DNA of 64,000 nucleotides from Terrirhizobium terrae (GCF_030323265.1 NZ_CP104990.1:682001-746000), one strand, 5' to 3'. Shown: positions 50,393 through 61,069, counted from the stretch's first letter. Made by a program: numbers and translations. The notes: generated by a model from the letters alone, not told the origin.

Positions 50393-53300
50393 ATGAATAT
50401 GGACCTCTCAAGGCGTGGCTTCTTGAAGCTGGCCGGAGCAGGTGTCGCGGCGACTTCCATGGGTGCGTTGGGCTTCAGCGAGGCTGAGGCTGCAGAAATA
50501 GCGCATGTACGGCCTTTCAAACTGGCCATGACCACCGAAACCCGACAGACCTGTCCCTACTGTTCCGTCGCCTGCGGCATCATCATCTATTCCAAGGGTG
50601 ACGTTCGCAAGGGTGACAAGGCGGAGGTCATGCACATCGAAGGCGATGTCGACCATCCGACCAATCGCGGGACGCTCTGTCCCAAGGGGCGGCTCTCAAG
50701 GACTTCGTGAAGTCCCCGACCCGTCTCCTTTATCCGATGCACCGCAAGCCTGGTTCGGACAAGTTCGAACGCATGTCCTGGGACGAGGCTCTCGATCGCA
50801 TCGCGCGGCTGATGAAGGACGACCGCGACGCCAACCTTCTCCTGAAGAACGAGAATGGTCTGGACGTGAACCGCTGGACGACGACGGGCATGCTTGCCGC
50901 CTCGGCCACCTCCAACGAAACGGCTTGGGCAACCTTCAAATTCGCCAAGTCCTTAGGAATAGTCGGTTTCGACAATCAGGCACGCGTCTGACACGGCCCA
51001 ACGGTGGCGAGTCTCGCCCCAACATTCGGCCGTGGCGCAATGACCAACGCCTGGACTGACATCAAGAACACCGACCTCGTCGTCGTCATGGGCGGCAACG
51101 CGGCGGAAGCGCATCCTTGTGGTTTCAAATGGGTGACCGAAGCGAAGGCCCACCGCGGCGCCAAGCTTATTGTCGTCGACCCGCGTTATACCCGCACGGC
51201 CTCCGTGTCGGATTATTACGCACCGATCCGCCAGGGATCCGACATCGCGTTCCTCAACGGCGTGATGAAATACTGTATCGACAACGGCAAGGTGCAGTGG
51301 GAATACATGAAGGCGTTCACCAACGCAGCCTTCATCGTCAAGGACGGCTTCGGCTATCAGGACGGCCTGTTCACCGGCTATAACGAGGAAAAGCGCGACT
51401 ATGACCGGTCGAGCTGGGACTACGTTATCGGCGAGGACGGCTTTGCCGTCACCGATCCGACGCTTGAACATCCCCGTTGCGTTTGGAACCTGTTAAAGGA
51501 GCATCTCGCCCCCTACACGCCGGAAATGGTCGAACAGATCTGCGGTACGCCTAAGGAGAAATTCCTGAAGGTCGCCGAAATGATCGCGGAATGCTCTTCC
51601 CCGACCAAGACCATGACGTCGATGTATGCGCTCGGCTGGACCCAGCACTCCAAGGGTTCGCAGAACATCCGCGCCATGGCGATGCTGCAGCTGATCCTCG
51701 GCAATATCGGTGTACGCGGTGGCGGCATGAACGCCCTTCGCGGCCACTCCAACATCCAGGGCCTGACCGACCTCGGTCTGATGTCGCACCTCCTGACCGG
51801 CTATCTGACGATGCCGACCGAGAAGGACACCGACTTCGAGACCTATATGTCGACGCGCCTGTTCAAGCCGCTTCGTCCAGGTCAGACCAGCTACTGGCAG
51901 AACTACAAGAAGTTCATGGTCTCCTTCCAGAAGGCCATGTGGGGCGACGCCGCGACGGCCGAAAATGGCTGGGCGTTCAACTATCTGCCCAAGCTCGACG
52001 TTCCGGCATACGACATCCTTCGTATGTTCGAGCTGATGAACAACGGCAAGGTCAACGGCTATATCTGCCAGGGCTTTAACCCGATCCTCGCCTTCCCCAA
52101 TCGTGGCAAGATCACTTCGTCTCTGTCGAAGCTGAAGTTCATGGTCACGATGGATCCGCTCGAAACGGAAACATCGCGTTTCTGGGAGAACCATGGTGAC
52201 TTCAACGACGTCGACACGGCATCGATCCAGACCGAAGTGTTCCAGCTACCTTCCACCTGCTTTGCAGAAGAAGACGGTTCGTTGACCAATTCGGGCCGCT
52301 GGCTGCAGTGGCACTGGCAAGCGAGCTCGCCTCCGGGGAGGCAAAGCACGATACCTGGATCATCGCTCAGATCCTCCTGAGGATGCGGGAATTGTATCGC
52401 AAGGAAGGCGGCGCCTTCCCCGATCCGATCCTCAACCTCTCTTGGGACTACGAGGACGCGGGCGAACCGACGGCGGAAGAGCTGGCGAAGGAGATCAACG
52501 GCCGCGCGCTGACCGATGTCATGGACCCGACCGATCCGACCAAGGTTCTGGTTGCCGCCGGCAAGCAGGTGGTCAACTTCTCGCAGCTCAAGGACGATGG
52601 TTCCACCATGTCCGGCTGCTGGATCTATTCCGGCTGCTGGAACGAGCAGGGCAACAATATGGGCCGTCGCGACAACCACGACCCGGACGAAACCGGCGCC
52701 TATCTGGGCTGGACCTTCGCCTGGCCGCTGAACCGCCGCACGCTCTATAACCGTGCGTCGGCGGACCTCAACGGCAAGCCCTGGGATCCGACCCGCAAGC
52801 TGCTCGAATGGGATGGTGCCAAGTGGACCGGTTATGACGTTCCGGATATCGCTCCCACGGCGAAACCCCAGGATGTCGGCCCGTTCATCATGAACCAGGA
52901 AGGCGTTTCGCGCCTCTTCACCCGGGGCATGATGCGTGACGGACCGTTCCCGGCTCACATGGAGCCCTTCGAGTCTCCGGTCGAGAACGTCTTCAACCGG
53001 AAAATGCGCGGCAACCCGGTTGCCCGTGTGTTCCAGTCGGACGCCGAACAGCTCGGTACGTCGGCGGAGTTCCCCTATGCGGCGACCTCTTACCGACTGA
53101 CCGAACATTTCCACTACTGGACGAAGCACAACCGGGTGAACTCGGCGCTTCAGCCGGACTTCTTCGTGGAAATCTCGGAAGAGCTGGCGGCCGAGAAGAA
53201 GATCACCAATGGCGGTTGGGTCCGCGTGTGGTCGAAACGCGGTTCGGTAAAGGCCAAGGCCGTGGTGACGAAGCGCATCCGGCCCCTCATCTGCGACGGA

Positions 53301-53486
53301 AAGCCGGTTCATATCGTCGGCATCCCGCTGCACTGGGGCTTTACCGGCTCGGCGAAGAAGGGCTTTGGCCCGAATTCGCTCGCAGCCTTTGTCGGTGACG
53401 CCAATATCGAGACCCCGGAATCGAAGGCGTTCCTCGTCAATATTGAACCCTCGACCGCACCCAAGGATAAGGAGGTAAGCGTCTGA
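50393..53486 (+). CDS. fdoG: Formate dehydrogenase-O type catalytic subunit, selenoprotein (UGA-encoded Sec), two apparent frameshifts
   Basis: Oxidises formate to CO2 at a molybdenum/tungsten bis-pterin site with selenocysteine as ligand. It has a twin-arginine signal ([13 protein letters not shown]) for periplasmic export and a [4Fe-4S] motif ([14 protein letters not shown]). The in-frame TGA at 50989-50991 falls in [23 protein letters not shown], about residue 200, where homologues have Sec (E. coli FdnG residue 196). A SECIS-like hairpin follows at once. Two breaks, each one G short: GGGG 50686-50689 (restores CPKGAALKDF) and GGGG 52335-52338 (restores [12 protein letters not shown]). Corrected length is about 1031 residues. 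First of fdoG-fdoH-fdoI. Confidence 0.95.
50989..50991 (+). other. Selenocysteine codon (UGA)
   Basis: TGA in the fdoG frame with intact coding sequence and high similarity to formate dehydrogenases on both sides. The recoding machinery (selA, selB, tRNA-Sec, selD) is in this same window. Confidence 0.95.
50992..51034 (+). promoter_or_regulatory. Bacterial SECIS element in fdoG
   Basis: Directly after the UGA, CACGGCC (50992-50998) pairs perfectly with GGCCGTG (51028-51034). An inner stem GGCGA (51006-51010) with TCGCC (51014-51018) closes the apical loop GTC, so the tip reads AGUCU. The overall layout resembles the E. coli fdnG hairpin (CACGGCCCA start, GGUC-type loop) that binds SelB. Confidence 0.85.
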
Positions 53487-54477
53487 TGGCCAATACCATG
53501 GACAGCCCGCGCACCGCCGTCAGCAATCCGCCGGTGCAGCCGATGGAGACCAACCTGACGCAGAAGGACCTCATCCGTCGTTCTGCCACATCCGAGCTGC
53601 CGCCGCCCGAGCGGCAGCTCACCCCGTCGCGAAACTCATCGACGTGTCGAAATGCATCGGCTGCAAGGCCTGCCAGTCGGCATGCGTCGAGTGGAACGAC
53701 ACCAATCCGGTTATCGGCGAAAACGTCGGGTACTATACCAACCCGCACGACCTTACCGCCGACATGTTCACGCTCATGCGGTTCACCGAATGGGTGAACC
53801 CGGAGACCGACAATCTGGAATGGCTGATCCGCAAGGACGGCTGCATGCACTGTGCCGACCCGGGCTGTCTCAAGGCCTGCCCGGCTCCCGGCGCGATCGT
53901 GCAGTATTCCAACGGCATCGTCGACTTCGTCCACGACAACTGCATCGGCTGCGGCTACTGCGTGAAGGGCTGTCCCTTCAACATTCCCCGCATCTCGAAG
54001 GCAGATCATCGGGCGTATAAATGCACGCTCTGTTCCGACCGTGTCGCCGTCGGTCAAGGCCCGGCCTGCGCCAAGGCCTGTCCCACCCAGGCGATCGTCT
54101 TCGGCACCAAGGAAGACATGAAGAAGCATGCGGAAGGCCGCATTGCCGACCTCAAGTCCCGTGGCTATGCCAATGCCGGTCTCTACGACCCGCCGGGCGT
54201 CGGTGGCACGCATGTCATGTATGTGCTGCACCACAACGACAAACCGCAGATCTATGCCGACCTGCCGGTCGATCCGAAGATCTCGGCCGTGGTCCAGACC
54301 TGGAAGGGCGCGACCAAATATGCCGGCCTCGCCGTCATGGGACTGGCTGCCGCGGGCACGATCCTGCACGGTCTGTTCGGCAAGGCCAACCGCGTGTCGA
54401 AGCACGAGGAAGAAGAGGCGAAGGAACTGGTCGACGAGACCGTGGACCATGCCCACAAGCGTGAGGAGGACGCCTGA
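53486..54477 (+). CDS. fdoH: Formate dehydrogenase iron-sulfur subunit, one apparent frameshift
   Basis: Carries electrons from FdoG to the membrane subunit. About 330 residues after correction. Four ferredoxin-type cysteine clusters are visible: [35 protein letters not shown] and CTLCSDRV with CAKACP. A C-terminal hydrophobic helix ([21 protein letters not shown]) anchors it in the membrane. ATG 53486 overlaps the fdoG stop. The frame breaks at CCCC 53622-53625; one more C gives [18 protein letters not shown]. The stop overlaps the fdoI start. Confidence 0.94.
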
Positions 54478-55193
54478 TGAGCACGCCCGCCAATACCGCG
54501 CCGGCCAAGGCCACCGCCGTCAAGGTGGGGGCTGAGGATACCATCCATCGCGGCCCGCCTGTCGAGGTGGTCCGCTATGGACCGGGCAAGCGCATCAACC
54601 ACTGGATCACGGCGATCAGCCTGATCCTGCTGTTGATCTCCGGTCTTGCCATGTTCCATCCGTCGCTGTTCTTCCTCACCGAACTGTTCGGTGGCGGGCA
54701 GACGACGCGCTGGATCCATCCGTGGATCGGCGTCGTGCTGTTCTTCTCCTTCTTCATCCTGTTTGCGCAGTTGTGGAAGTTGAACCTGCCGAACCGCGAT
54801 GACGTCCGATGGGCATCGCAGATCGGCGACGTGATCGGTGGTCATGAAGAGCGCCTGCCGGAACTCGGCAAGTACAATGCCGGCCAGAAGTTCATCTTCT
54901 GGGGCATGGCCTCGCTCATCATCGTGCTGATCGTCACCGGCATCATGGCCTGGGAACAGTATTTTGGTCAGCTCACGAGCATTCCGACCCAGCGTGTCGC
55001 ACTTCTGGTCCATTCGCTCGCGGCTGTCGCCATCATTCTGATCTTCATGCTGCATGTCTACGCGGCCATCTGGACCCGCGGCACGATCAGCGCCATGACG
55101 CGCGGTACCGTGACCGGCGGCTGGGCCTGGCGCCACCACCGCAAGTGGTTCAAGGACATGGCTGGACGCGGTAGGATCGATCCGGCAGAATGA
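54477..55193 (+). CDS. fdoI: Formate dehydrogenase cytochrome b556 subunit
   Basis: Membrane subunit that passes electrons to quinone, 238 residues. Hydrophobic helices include WITAISLILLLISGLAMFH, WIGVVLFFSFFILFAQLW, FWGMASLIIVLIVTGIMAW and LAAVAIILIFMLHVYAAIW. Histidines in NHWITA, HPWIGV, VHSLAA and LHVYAAIW are candidate haem ligands. Start and stop of neighbouring genes overlap or nearly touch, marking one operon. Confidence 0.94.
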   Translation: MSTPANTAPAKATAVKVGAEDTIHRGPPVEVVRYGPGKRINHWITAISLILLLISGLAMFHPSLFFLTELFGGGQTTRWIHPWIGVVLFFSFFILFAQLWKLNLPNRDDVRWASQIGDVIGGHEERLPELGKYNAGQKFIFWGMASLIIVLIVTGIMAWEQYFGQLTSIPTQRVALLVHSLAAVAIILIFMLHVYAAIWTRGTISAMTRGTVTGGWAWRHHRKWFKDMAGRGRIDPAE

Positions 55194-55327
55194 GCCCAAG
55201 GCGTTGCGCGTCCTGGATGCGCAGCGCCCAATCCGTTTCAATGACGCACGCGCCTTTCGAAGATCGACGCGATCTTCAAGCCGATGCGCAAGATGAAAGC
55301 TGTGGCCGGTCGGCCCTGCGAGGTAGA

Positions 55328-56251
55328 ATGTCCGTATCTTCCATTCAGCCCGATCCCTCGATGATCGGGGGCATTTCCAAGGCGCCTTTCGCCCTGATGC
55401 CGAACCCGGCCCGTTTCTTCAAGGAGCGCGCCACCCGCTTCGAGGTTCTCTCTGAGGCGAGCAATCTCGCCCCCTATCTGAAATTCCTGGCCGGCATCGT
55501 GCGCATCCAGGCGGATCTCGTCGCCGAGCTTCCGCCCATCAAGCCGATCGCAGCCGAGCAGGTGAGCCGCGCCCGCGAGGCTGCCATGCCGCCGATCGAC
55601 CGGGCGGCCATGGTCCTGTCCGACGATTATCGCGAGACGGTGAAGCTGTTCCTCGATCGCGCCCAGTCGCTGGAAAAGCCGGCGGCCGCTGCCGAAGCGC
55701 TGGAAGCTGTGCGCGCTGCCGATGATGAGACGCTGACCTGGATGGTCGACAACGTCATCGCCGACAACCTGCCGATCGAGAGCTTGGCGCATCACCTCTA
55801 TGTCGCGGCCGCGACCCAGGTTCATGCCGCACGGCTCGCCGCCGGCATTGACGGAAACGGTCTGGTACCCGTCTCGATCGGCGTATGCCCCTGCTGCGGC
55901 GGCAAGCCGGTCGGCTCCATGGTGATCGGTGTGCAGGGTGCCGAAGGCGCCCGTTACGCCTGCTGCTCGTCCTGCGCCACGATGTGGAACGAGGTCCGGG
56001 TCAAGTGCCTGTCCTGCGGCTCCACCAAGGGCGTTGGCTACCGCGCCATCGAGATCGAGGGCGGGCAGGAGCCGGTCATCAAGGCCGAGGTCTGCGACGA
56101 GTGTCAGAGCTGGACGAAGATCTTCTACCAGAACCGGCACCCGATGCTCGAAATCGTCGCCGACGATATCGCAAGCCTCGGTCTCGATCTCCTGATGAAG
56201 GATAGCGAATACCGGCGTGCTGGCTTCGATCCACTCCTGATCGGGTATTAG
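55328..56251 (+). CDS. fdhE: Formate dehydrogenase accessory protein
   Basis: Rubredoxin-like chaperone required for active membrane formate dehydrogenase. It has 307 residues with the characteristic C-terminal CxxC pairs: VCPCCGGKP, CCSSCATMWN, CLSCGSTKG and CDECQSW. ATG 55328 has a GAGG ribosome site. The frame is open back to 55190, but that region lacks family similarity. Followed after 3 bases by selA. FdhD, the sulfur-transfer partner for the molybdenum cofactor, is not in the window. Confidence 0.94.
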   Translation: MSVSSIQPDPSMIGGISKAPFALMPNPARFFKERATRFEVLSEASNLAPYLKFLAGIVRIQADLVAELPPIKPIAAEQVSRAREAAMPPIDRAAMVLSDDYRETVKLFLDRAQSLEKPAAAAEALEAVRAADDETLTWMVDNVIADNLPIESLAHHLYVAAATQVHAARLAAGIDGNGLVPVSIGVCPCCGGKPVGSMVIGVQGAEGARYACCSSCATMWNEVRVKCLSCGSTKGVGYRAIEIEGGQEPVIKAEVCDECQSWTKIFYQNRHPMLEIVADDIASLGLDLLMKDSEYRRAGFDPLLIGY

Positions 56252-56254
56252 CCG

Positions 56255-57655
56255 ATGTCGGGTCTTGCCGATCTCCGCTCGCTGCCATCCGTCGATCAGG
56301 TGCTGAAGGCGCCGGCCGTCGCTCCGCTTGTCGAGAGCCATGGCCGCACCGTCGTCACCGAAGAGCTGCGCAAGGTGCTCTCGGAGATCCGCGATGCGGT
56401 GAGGGCAGGGGGCGCGTTGCCGGACGAGGCGGGCGTCATCGCCTCGCTCGCAAGCCGTCTCGGTTATCTCGACAAATCCAATCTGAGGCCGCTCTTCAAT
56501 CTGACCGGCACCGTGCTGCACACCAATCTCGGCCGGGCTCTTCTCGCCGAGGAGGCGATTGCGGCAGCTGTCGATGCGATGCGTGATGCGGCAGCACTCG
56601 AATTCGACCTCGATACCGGCAAGCGCGGCGAGCGCGACAGCCATCTGCGCGACATCCTCTGCGAACTGACCGGCGCTGAGGATGCCACGATCGTCAACAA
56701 CAACGCGGCGGCGGTGCTGATTGCATTGAATGCTGTCGGCGCGGGCAGGCAGGCCATCGTCTCGCGCGGCGAGCTGATCGAGATCGGCGGCGCCTTCCGC
56801 ATGCCCGATATCATGGAGCGCGCCGGCGTCGATCTTGTCGAGGTCGGCACGACCAATCGCACCCATCCCAGGGACTACATCAAGGCGATCGGGCCGGAAA
56901 CGGCGCTGATCCTCAAGGTCCACACGTCGAATTATCGCATCGAAGGCTTTACCGCCGAAGTCGAAGGCGCTGAACTGGCGAAGATCGCAAGCGACATGGG
57001 CGTGGCGCTGCTCAACGACCTCGGCTCCGGCACGCTGGTCGATCTGTCGCGCTACGGCCTCGCCAAGGAACCGACCGTGCGCGAGGCGGTGGCCGAGGGC
57101 GCCGATCTGGTCACTTTTTCCGGCGACAAGCTGCTCGGCGGACCACAGGCCGGTTTCATCGTCGGTCGCAGGGACCTGATCGCCGAGATCAACCGCAATC
57201 CGCTGAAGCGGGCGCTGCGCGCCGACAAGATCCGTATCGCCGCGCTGGCCGCCACGTTGAAGCTTTATCGTGATCCCGACCGTCTCGGCGAACGCCTGCC
57301 GACGCTGCGCATGCTGTCGCGCAAGGAACCCGATATCCGCGCCCAGGCCGAGCGCCTGTTGCCGCAGGTCTCGGCCGTGTTGAGCCCGCAAGGCTACGGC
57401 GTCGAAATCTGCCCCTGTTCCAGCCAGATCGGTTCCGGCGCCCTGCCGGTCGACACGATCCCGAGCGCGGGACTGAGGATCACCGCATCCTCGGGCAGTG
57501 CGCTCGAAGCGCTGGCCGCACTGTTCCGTTCGCTGCCGCGGCCGATCCTCGGACGCCTGCAGGATGGCGCCATGGTGCTCGACCTGCGCTGCCTGACCGA
57601 CGAGGCGGCCTTCATCGCCAGCTTTTCCGAAGGTGCAAGCCATGCGGTGGCTTGA
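56255..57655 (+). CDS. selA: L-seryl-tRNA(Sec) selenium transferase
   Basis: PLP enzyme that converts Ser-tRNA-Sec to Sec-tRNA-Sec using selenophosphate. 466 residues, the normal length. Hallmarks: NLTGTVLHTNLGRALL near residue 80, NNNAAAVLIALNAVG, the PLP lysine in TFSGDKLLGGPQAGFIVG, and RADKIRIAALAATL. Tightly placed after fdhE; the Sel1-repeat gene starts inside its 3' end. Confidence 0.97.
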   Translation: MSGLADLRSLPSVDQVLKAPAVAPLVESHGRTVVTEELRKVLSEIRDAVRAGGALPDEAGVIASLASRLGYLDKSNLRPLFNLTGTVLHTNLGRALLAEEAIAAAVDAMRDAAALEFDLDTGKRGERDSHLRDILCELTGAEDATIVNNNAAAVLIALNAVGAGRQAIVSRGELIEIGGAFRMPDIMERAGVDLVEVGTTNRTHPRDYIKAIGPETALILKVHTSNYRIEGFTAEVEGAELAKIASDMGVALLNDLGSGTLVDLSRYGLAKEPTVREAVAEGADLVTFSGDKLLGGPQAGFIVGRRDLIAEINRNPLKRALRADKIRIAALAATLKLYRDPDRLGERLPTLRMLSRKEPDIRAQAERLLPQVSAVLSPQGYGVEICPCSSQIGSGALPVDTIPSAGLRITASSGSALEALAALFRSLPRPILGRLQDGAMVLDLRCLTDEAAFIASFSEGASHAVA

Positions 57656-58469
57656 TCGCCTGCGAGGCCGCGGGGCGGAGCCGCAAATAGCGTCTGACCC
57701 GACCGCAGCCCAGATGGACGAAGCGCTGGCAGCCGCCAAGGCCGGTGACTACGAGACCGCGCTAGCGTTATGGGAGCCGCTGGCTCGCGCCGGCAATGCC
57801 CGGGCTCAGAACAATATCGGCGCCTGTTTCGCCGAAGGTCTCGGCGTGCCCTCCGACCGCCCGCTGGCGCTGAAATGGCTGACATTGTCGGCCGAGGCGG
57901 GCGACCCCGTCGGCCAGCGCAATTGCGCTGCCTTTCACATGCAGGGTTCCGACGCCACCGGCTCGGATGCCGATCCGGCGAAGGCCGCAAAGCTCTATCG
58001 GCTTGCCGCCGAACAGGGAGACGCACCTTCGCAGGACATGCTGAGCTGGTTGCTGCTCGAAGGCGAGATCATCCCCTCCGATCCGGCCGAAGCAAAACTC
58101 TGGGCCGAACGCGCGGCGGAAGGCGGCGTCGCCGCCTCGATGACCCGTCTCGGCATGCTTTACCACAACGCCATCGGCGTCGATCGCGACCCGGCCCAGG
58201 CTGTTCTCTGGTGGCGCAAGGGCGCGGAAGGCGACGATGCCGATGCGCAGGCCATGCTCGGCGCCGCCTGCCACATGGGCGCCGGCACGCCGGTCGATCG
58301 CGTCGCCGCACTTGCCTGGCTGCTGCGTGCCGTCAATGGCGGCAGCGCGCTGGCTCAGCCCTTCCTCAAACCCGTCCGCGACAGTCTCTCGTCAGCCGAG
58401 ACGGCGGAGGCCGAGCGTCGCGCCCGTCTGCCGCTTGGCGAAGCGATCGCGGCCGGAAGCGCGCCATGA
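57642..58469 (+). CDS. Sel1-repeat (TPR-like) protein of the selenium operon
   Basis: About 275 residues. After a short basic N-terminus it is nearly all Sel1-like helical repeats, about five of them (for example RAQNNIGACFAEGLGVPSDR, ASMTRLGMLYHNAIGVDRD, AQAMLGAACHMGAGTPVDR), a protein-interaction fold. No signal peptide. It overlaps selA by 14 bases (ATG 57642; GTG 57633 also possible) and its stop overlaps the selB start by ATGA, so it is translationally coupled to both. Its role in selenocysteine or formate dehydrogenase biogenesis is unknown to me; a scaffold for SelA, SelB or tRNA is a guess. The name Sel1 comes from a eukaryotic protein and has nothing to do with selenium. Confidence 0.87.
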   Translation: MRWLDRLRGRGAEPQIASDPTAAQMDEALAAAKAGDYETALALWEPLARAGNARAQNNIGACFAEGLGVPSDRPLALKWLTLSAEAGDPVGQRNCAAFHMQGSDATGSDADPAKAAKLYRLAAEQGDAPSQDMLSWLLLEGEIIPSDPAEAKLWAERAAEGGVAASMTRLGMLYHNAIGVDRDPAQAVLWWRKGAEGDDADAQAMLGAACHMGAGTPVDRVAALAWLLRAVNGGSALAQPFLKPVRDSLSSAETAEAERRARLPLGEAIAAGSAP

Positions 58470-60397
58470 TCATCGGAACCGCCGGCCATATCGATCACGG
58501 CAAGACGACGCTGGTGAAGGCGCTGACCGGCACGGATGCGGACCGCCTGAAAGAAGAGAAGGCGCGCGGCATCACCATCGATCTCGGCTTTGCCTATGCG
58601 AAATTTGCCGGCGAGGCCGTGACCGGCTTTATCGACGTGCCCGGCCACGAAAAGTTCATCCACACCATGCTCGCCGGCGCCGGCGGCATCGATTACGCGC
58701 TGCTGGTGATTGCCGCCGATGACGGCATCAAGCCGCAGACCCGCGAACATCTCGCCATTCTCCACTTGCTCGGCATCGACCGCGGCATCGTCGCGCTGAC
58801 CAAGGCCGATTTAGCCGACGCCGACCGAATTGCCGCCGTCACCAACGACATCCGCACCCTGCTTGCTCCGACGAGGCTGAGCGGTATCGACATTCTGCCG
58901 GTCTCGGCATCGACCGGACAGGGCATCGAAGACCTCAAGGAAATTCTGGCCGAAGCCGAACGCGCCACTGTCGAAACCGCCATCGAAGGCCGTTTCCGGC
59001 TAGCCGTCGACCGGTCCTTCACCCTATCTGGCGCCGGCACCGTCGTCACCGGCACGGTTCTCTCCGGTTCGGTCGCGATCGGTGATGCCGTCATCGTCTC
59101 GCCCTCCGGCCTTTCCGCTCGCGTCCGCTCCATCCATGCGCAGAACCAACAGGTCGAGCGTGGTTTTGCCGGCCAGCGCTGCGCGCTCAATCTCGCCGGC
59201 GAGGCGATCGCCAAGGATGCCATCCATCGCGGCGACATGGTGGTCGATCCCGTCCTGCACGCGCCAACCGACCGCATCGACGCCGAGCTTTCGGTTCTGG
59301 CAAGCGAACCGAAGGCGATCGGCCAGTGGTTTTCCGCCCGCTTCCATCACGAAAGCGTCGAGGCCGGCGTGCGCATCGTGCCGCTGGAAGGCCCGGTCGC
59401 ACCCGGCGCCACCGCCCGTGTCCAGCTCGTGCTCGACCGCCCGATCGCAGCCGCCGTCGGCGATCGTTTCATCTTGCGCGATGTTTCCGCCCAGCGCACG
59501 ATCGGTGGCGGTTCTCTCATCGACCTCCGGCCGCCAGCCCGAAAACGCCGGACGCCAGAACGCCTCGAGCAGCTGACGGCGGCGGCAAGGCCCACCGCTT
59601 CCGAACAGCTCTCCGCGCTACTCGACACCCCACCCTATCTGGTCGATCTCAACGCCTTTGCTCGCGACCGGGCCATGTCGCCGCCGCAACTCAATGCCGC
59701 AACCGACGCCGCCGGCATCGTGCTGGTCGAAGCGGGTGGCATCGGCTACGCTATGTCGGCAAGGCACCGCGCCGCCTTTGCCACGCAACTGGTCAACCTG
59801 CTCACCGCCTTCCACGCTGAAAACCCGGAACTGCAGGGCCAGGGCCGCGAGCGTTTGCGCATGGCCATGACGCCGCGCCTGCCGGCCCCCGCCTTTCTTG
59901 CCGTGCTTCGCGCCGAAGTCACCGCCGGCAATATCGTGCTCGAAGGCGCCTTCGTACGGCTTCCCGGGCATGTCGCCCAACTCGGCGAAGCGGAAGAAGC
60001 CCTCTATGCCGAAATCCTGCCGCATCTGATCGACGAGAACCGTTTCCGCCCGCCGCGGGTGCGCGATTTCGCCGACATGCTCGGTACCGACGAGCGCGAA
60101 ATCCGGCGCGTGCTGAAACTCTGCGCCCGGCTCGGCCGCGTCGACCAGATCCGTCACGACCATTTCTTCACCCGCACTACCACGGCGGAGATGGTGGAGA
60201 TAATCCGGCAGGTCGCGGCAGAGGCGGAACACGGGGAATTCACGGCCACGGCCTTCCGTGACAAGGTGACGAGCGGCAGGAAAGTAGCAATCGAGATCCT
60301 CGAATTCTTCGATCGGCATGGTGTAACCCTGCGGCGCGGCGATCTTCGCCGCATCAATCCGCATCGGCTCGATCTGTTCGGCCCTGCTGTTCCCTGA
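58466..60397 (+). CDS. selB: Selenocysteine-specific translation elongation factor
   Basis: GTPase that carries Sec-tRNA-Sec to UGA codons marked by a SECIS hairpin. 643 residues. G-domain motifs: [26 protein letters not shown] and TKADL, followed by EF-Tu-like beta barrels and, from about residue 390, winged-helix domains that bind the SECIS RNA ([45 protein letters not shown]). ATG 58466 overlaps the Sel1-repeat stop. The frame is open upstream but that part is a shadow of the Sel1-repeat gene. Confidence 0.96.
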   Translation: MIIGTAGHIDHGKTTLVKALTGTDADRLKEEKARGITIDLGFAYAKFAGEAVTGFIDVPGHEKFIHTMLAGAGGIDYALLVIAADDGIKPQTREHLAILHLLGIDRGIVALTKADLADADRIAAVTNDIRTLLAPTRLSGIDILPVSASTGQGIEDLKEILAEAERATVETAIEGRFRLAVDRSFTLSGAGTVVTGTVLSGSVAIGDAVIVSPSGLSARVRSIHAQNQQVERGFAGQRCALNLAGEAIAKDAIHRGDMVVDPVLHAPTDRIDAELSVLASEPKAIGQWFSARFHHESVEAGVRIVPLEGPVAPGATARVQLVLDRPIAAAVGDRFILRDVSAQRTIGGGSLIDLRPPARKRRTPERLEQLTAAARPTASEQLSALLDTPPYLVDLNAFARDRAMSPPQLNAATDAAGIVLVEAGGIGYAMSARHRAAFATQLVNLLTAFHAENPELQGQGRERLRMAMTPRLPAPAFLAVLRAEVTAGNIVLEGAFVRLPGHVAQLGEAEEALYAEILPHLIDENRFRPPRVRDFADMLGTDEREIRRVLKLCARLGRVDQIRHDHFFTRTTTAEMVEIIRQVAAEAEHGEFTATAFRDKVTSGRKVAIEILEFFDRHGVTLRRGDLRRINPHRLDLFGPAVP

Positions 60398-60634
60398 TGC
60401 CGCGATGGGAGAGGCGCGTCGATAGACATTCTGGCGCTATGATCGGTTATGGATCAGGCCGCGACGTCGTTGACCGGATTTCAAACAGGAGAGCTTGCCG
60501 TCAACGTAATGTCGCCCGCCGGTCAGCTATCGATAAACGGTATTCCGCTAATAAATCTCGAATATTTGTCGTGATCGTCACAAACAGCACCTATTTAAGG
60601 TCGCTTACGCCAGACGAATGAAAGGGAAATTTAG

Positions 60635-60919
60635 ATGAGTGCCACGTTCGGCCCGTATGTACAGATGCGAAAGCTCGCTCAACAGATGGCCATCCAGTAT
60701 CAGAAGGATAAGAACCTCGCTCTTGAGCCGCTTCTTGCGCATTTCATGGATGAGGTCGAGGTAAACGTGGCTTCCGATCAGTACGATCATTCGGGCTTTA
60801 TGGAAAAGATCCGCGCGCCGCTCAACCTCGATGCCGAGATGACATTGGACCAGCGCCGAAAGGAATTCCTGCACGCCGTCGCGGACGCTCTTCAGGAGCG
60901 CATCCAGCAGGAGGCTTAG
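60635..60919 (+). CDS. Uncharacterised 94-residue protein between selB and tRNA-Sec
   Basis: Not recognised. A soluble, charged, probably all-helical protein (VQMRKLAQQMAIQYQKDKN, LDQRRKEFLHAVADALQERI) with no Cys, no signal peptide and no membrane segment. ATG 60635 has an AAGGGAAA ribosome-like site. It lies 237 bases after selB, on the same strand. The base use resembles its neighbours. Position inside the selenium block is the only functional hint. Confidence 0.6.
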   Translation: MSATFGPYVQMRKLAQQMAIQYQKDKNLALEPLLAHFMDEVEVNVASDQYDHSGFMEKIRAPLNLDAEMTLDQRRKEFLHAVADALQERIQQEA

Positions 60920-60925
60920 GCAGTC

Positions 60926-61069
60926 ATGTACCCTCTTCGCTCCGATGTGATGCCGGTCACGCCGGCAAATGCCGTGGCGCAGATTGACGAGATGATCGGA
61001 CGTGCGGTAGGTGAGTTTGGCGAAGGCAAAGCGGTAGCAATCACCCGTTTTCGCTACCGCCGTTTCTGA
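60926..61069 (+). CDS. Possible 47-residue small protein
   Basis: A short frame starts at ATG 60926, 6 bases after the stop of the 94-residue gene, with GGAGG 11 bases upstream. It begins MYPLRSDVMPVTPANAV and ends basic (AITRFRYRRF). A perfect 8-base hairpin (61031-61060) lies in its 3' end. It may be real and cotranscribed, or chance; no family is recognised. Confidence 0.35.
   Translation: MYPLRSDVMPVTPANAVAQIDEMIGRAVGEFGEGKAVAITRFRYRRF
61031..61060 (+). terminator. Hairpin before tRNA-Sec
   Basis: GCGGTAGC pairs perfectly with GCTACCGC around a 14-base loop, 35 bases upstream of the tRNA. With only a weak T-rich tail, it may end the upstream transcript or be a processing signal. Confidence 0.45.

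Noticed and set aside
50989..50991. TGA as a true stop that would make fdoG a pseudogene
   Set aside because: The position matches selenocysteine in homologues, a SECIS hairpin follows, and all recoding factors are encoded nearby.
55238..57739. An 833-codon open frame opposite fdhE and selA
   Set aside because: High GC content keeps the antisense frame open; fdhE and selA are certain on the plus strand.
60566..60583. CRP/FNR-like palindrome TTGTCGTGATCGTCACAA before the 94-residue gene
   Set aside because: Only one half-site (TCACA) is good; the other deviates at two bases and the spacing is not convincing.
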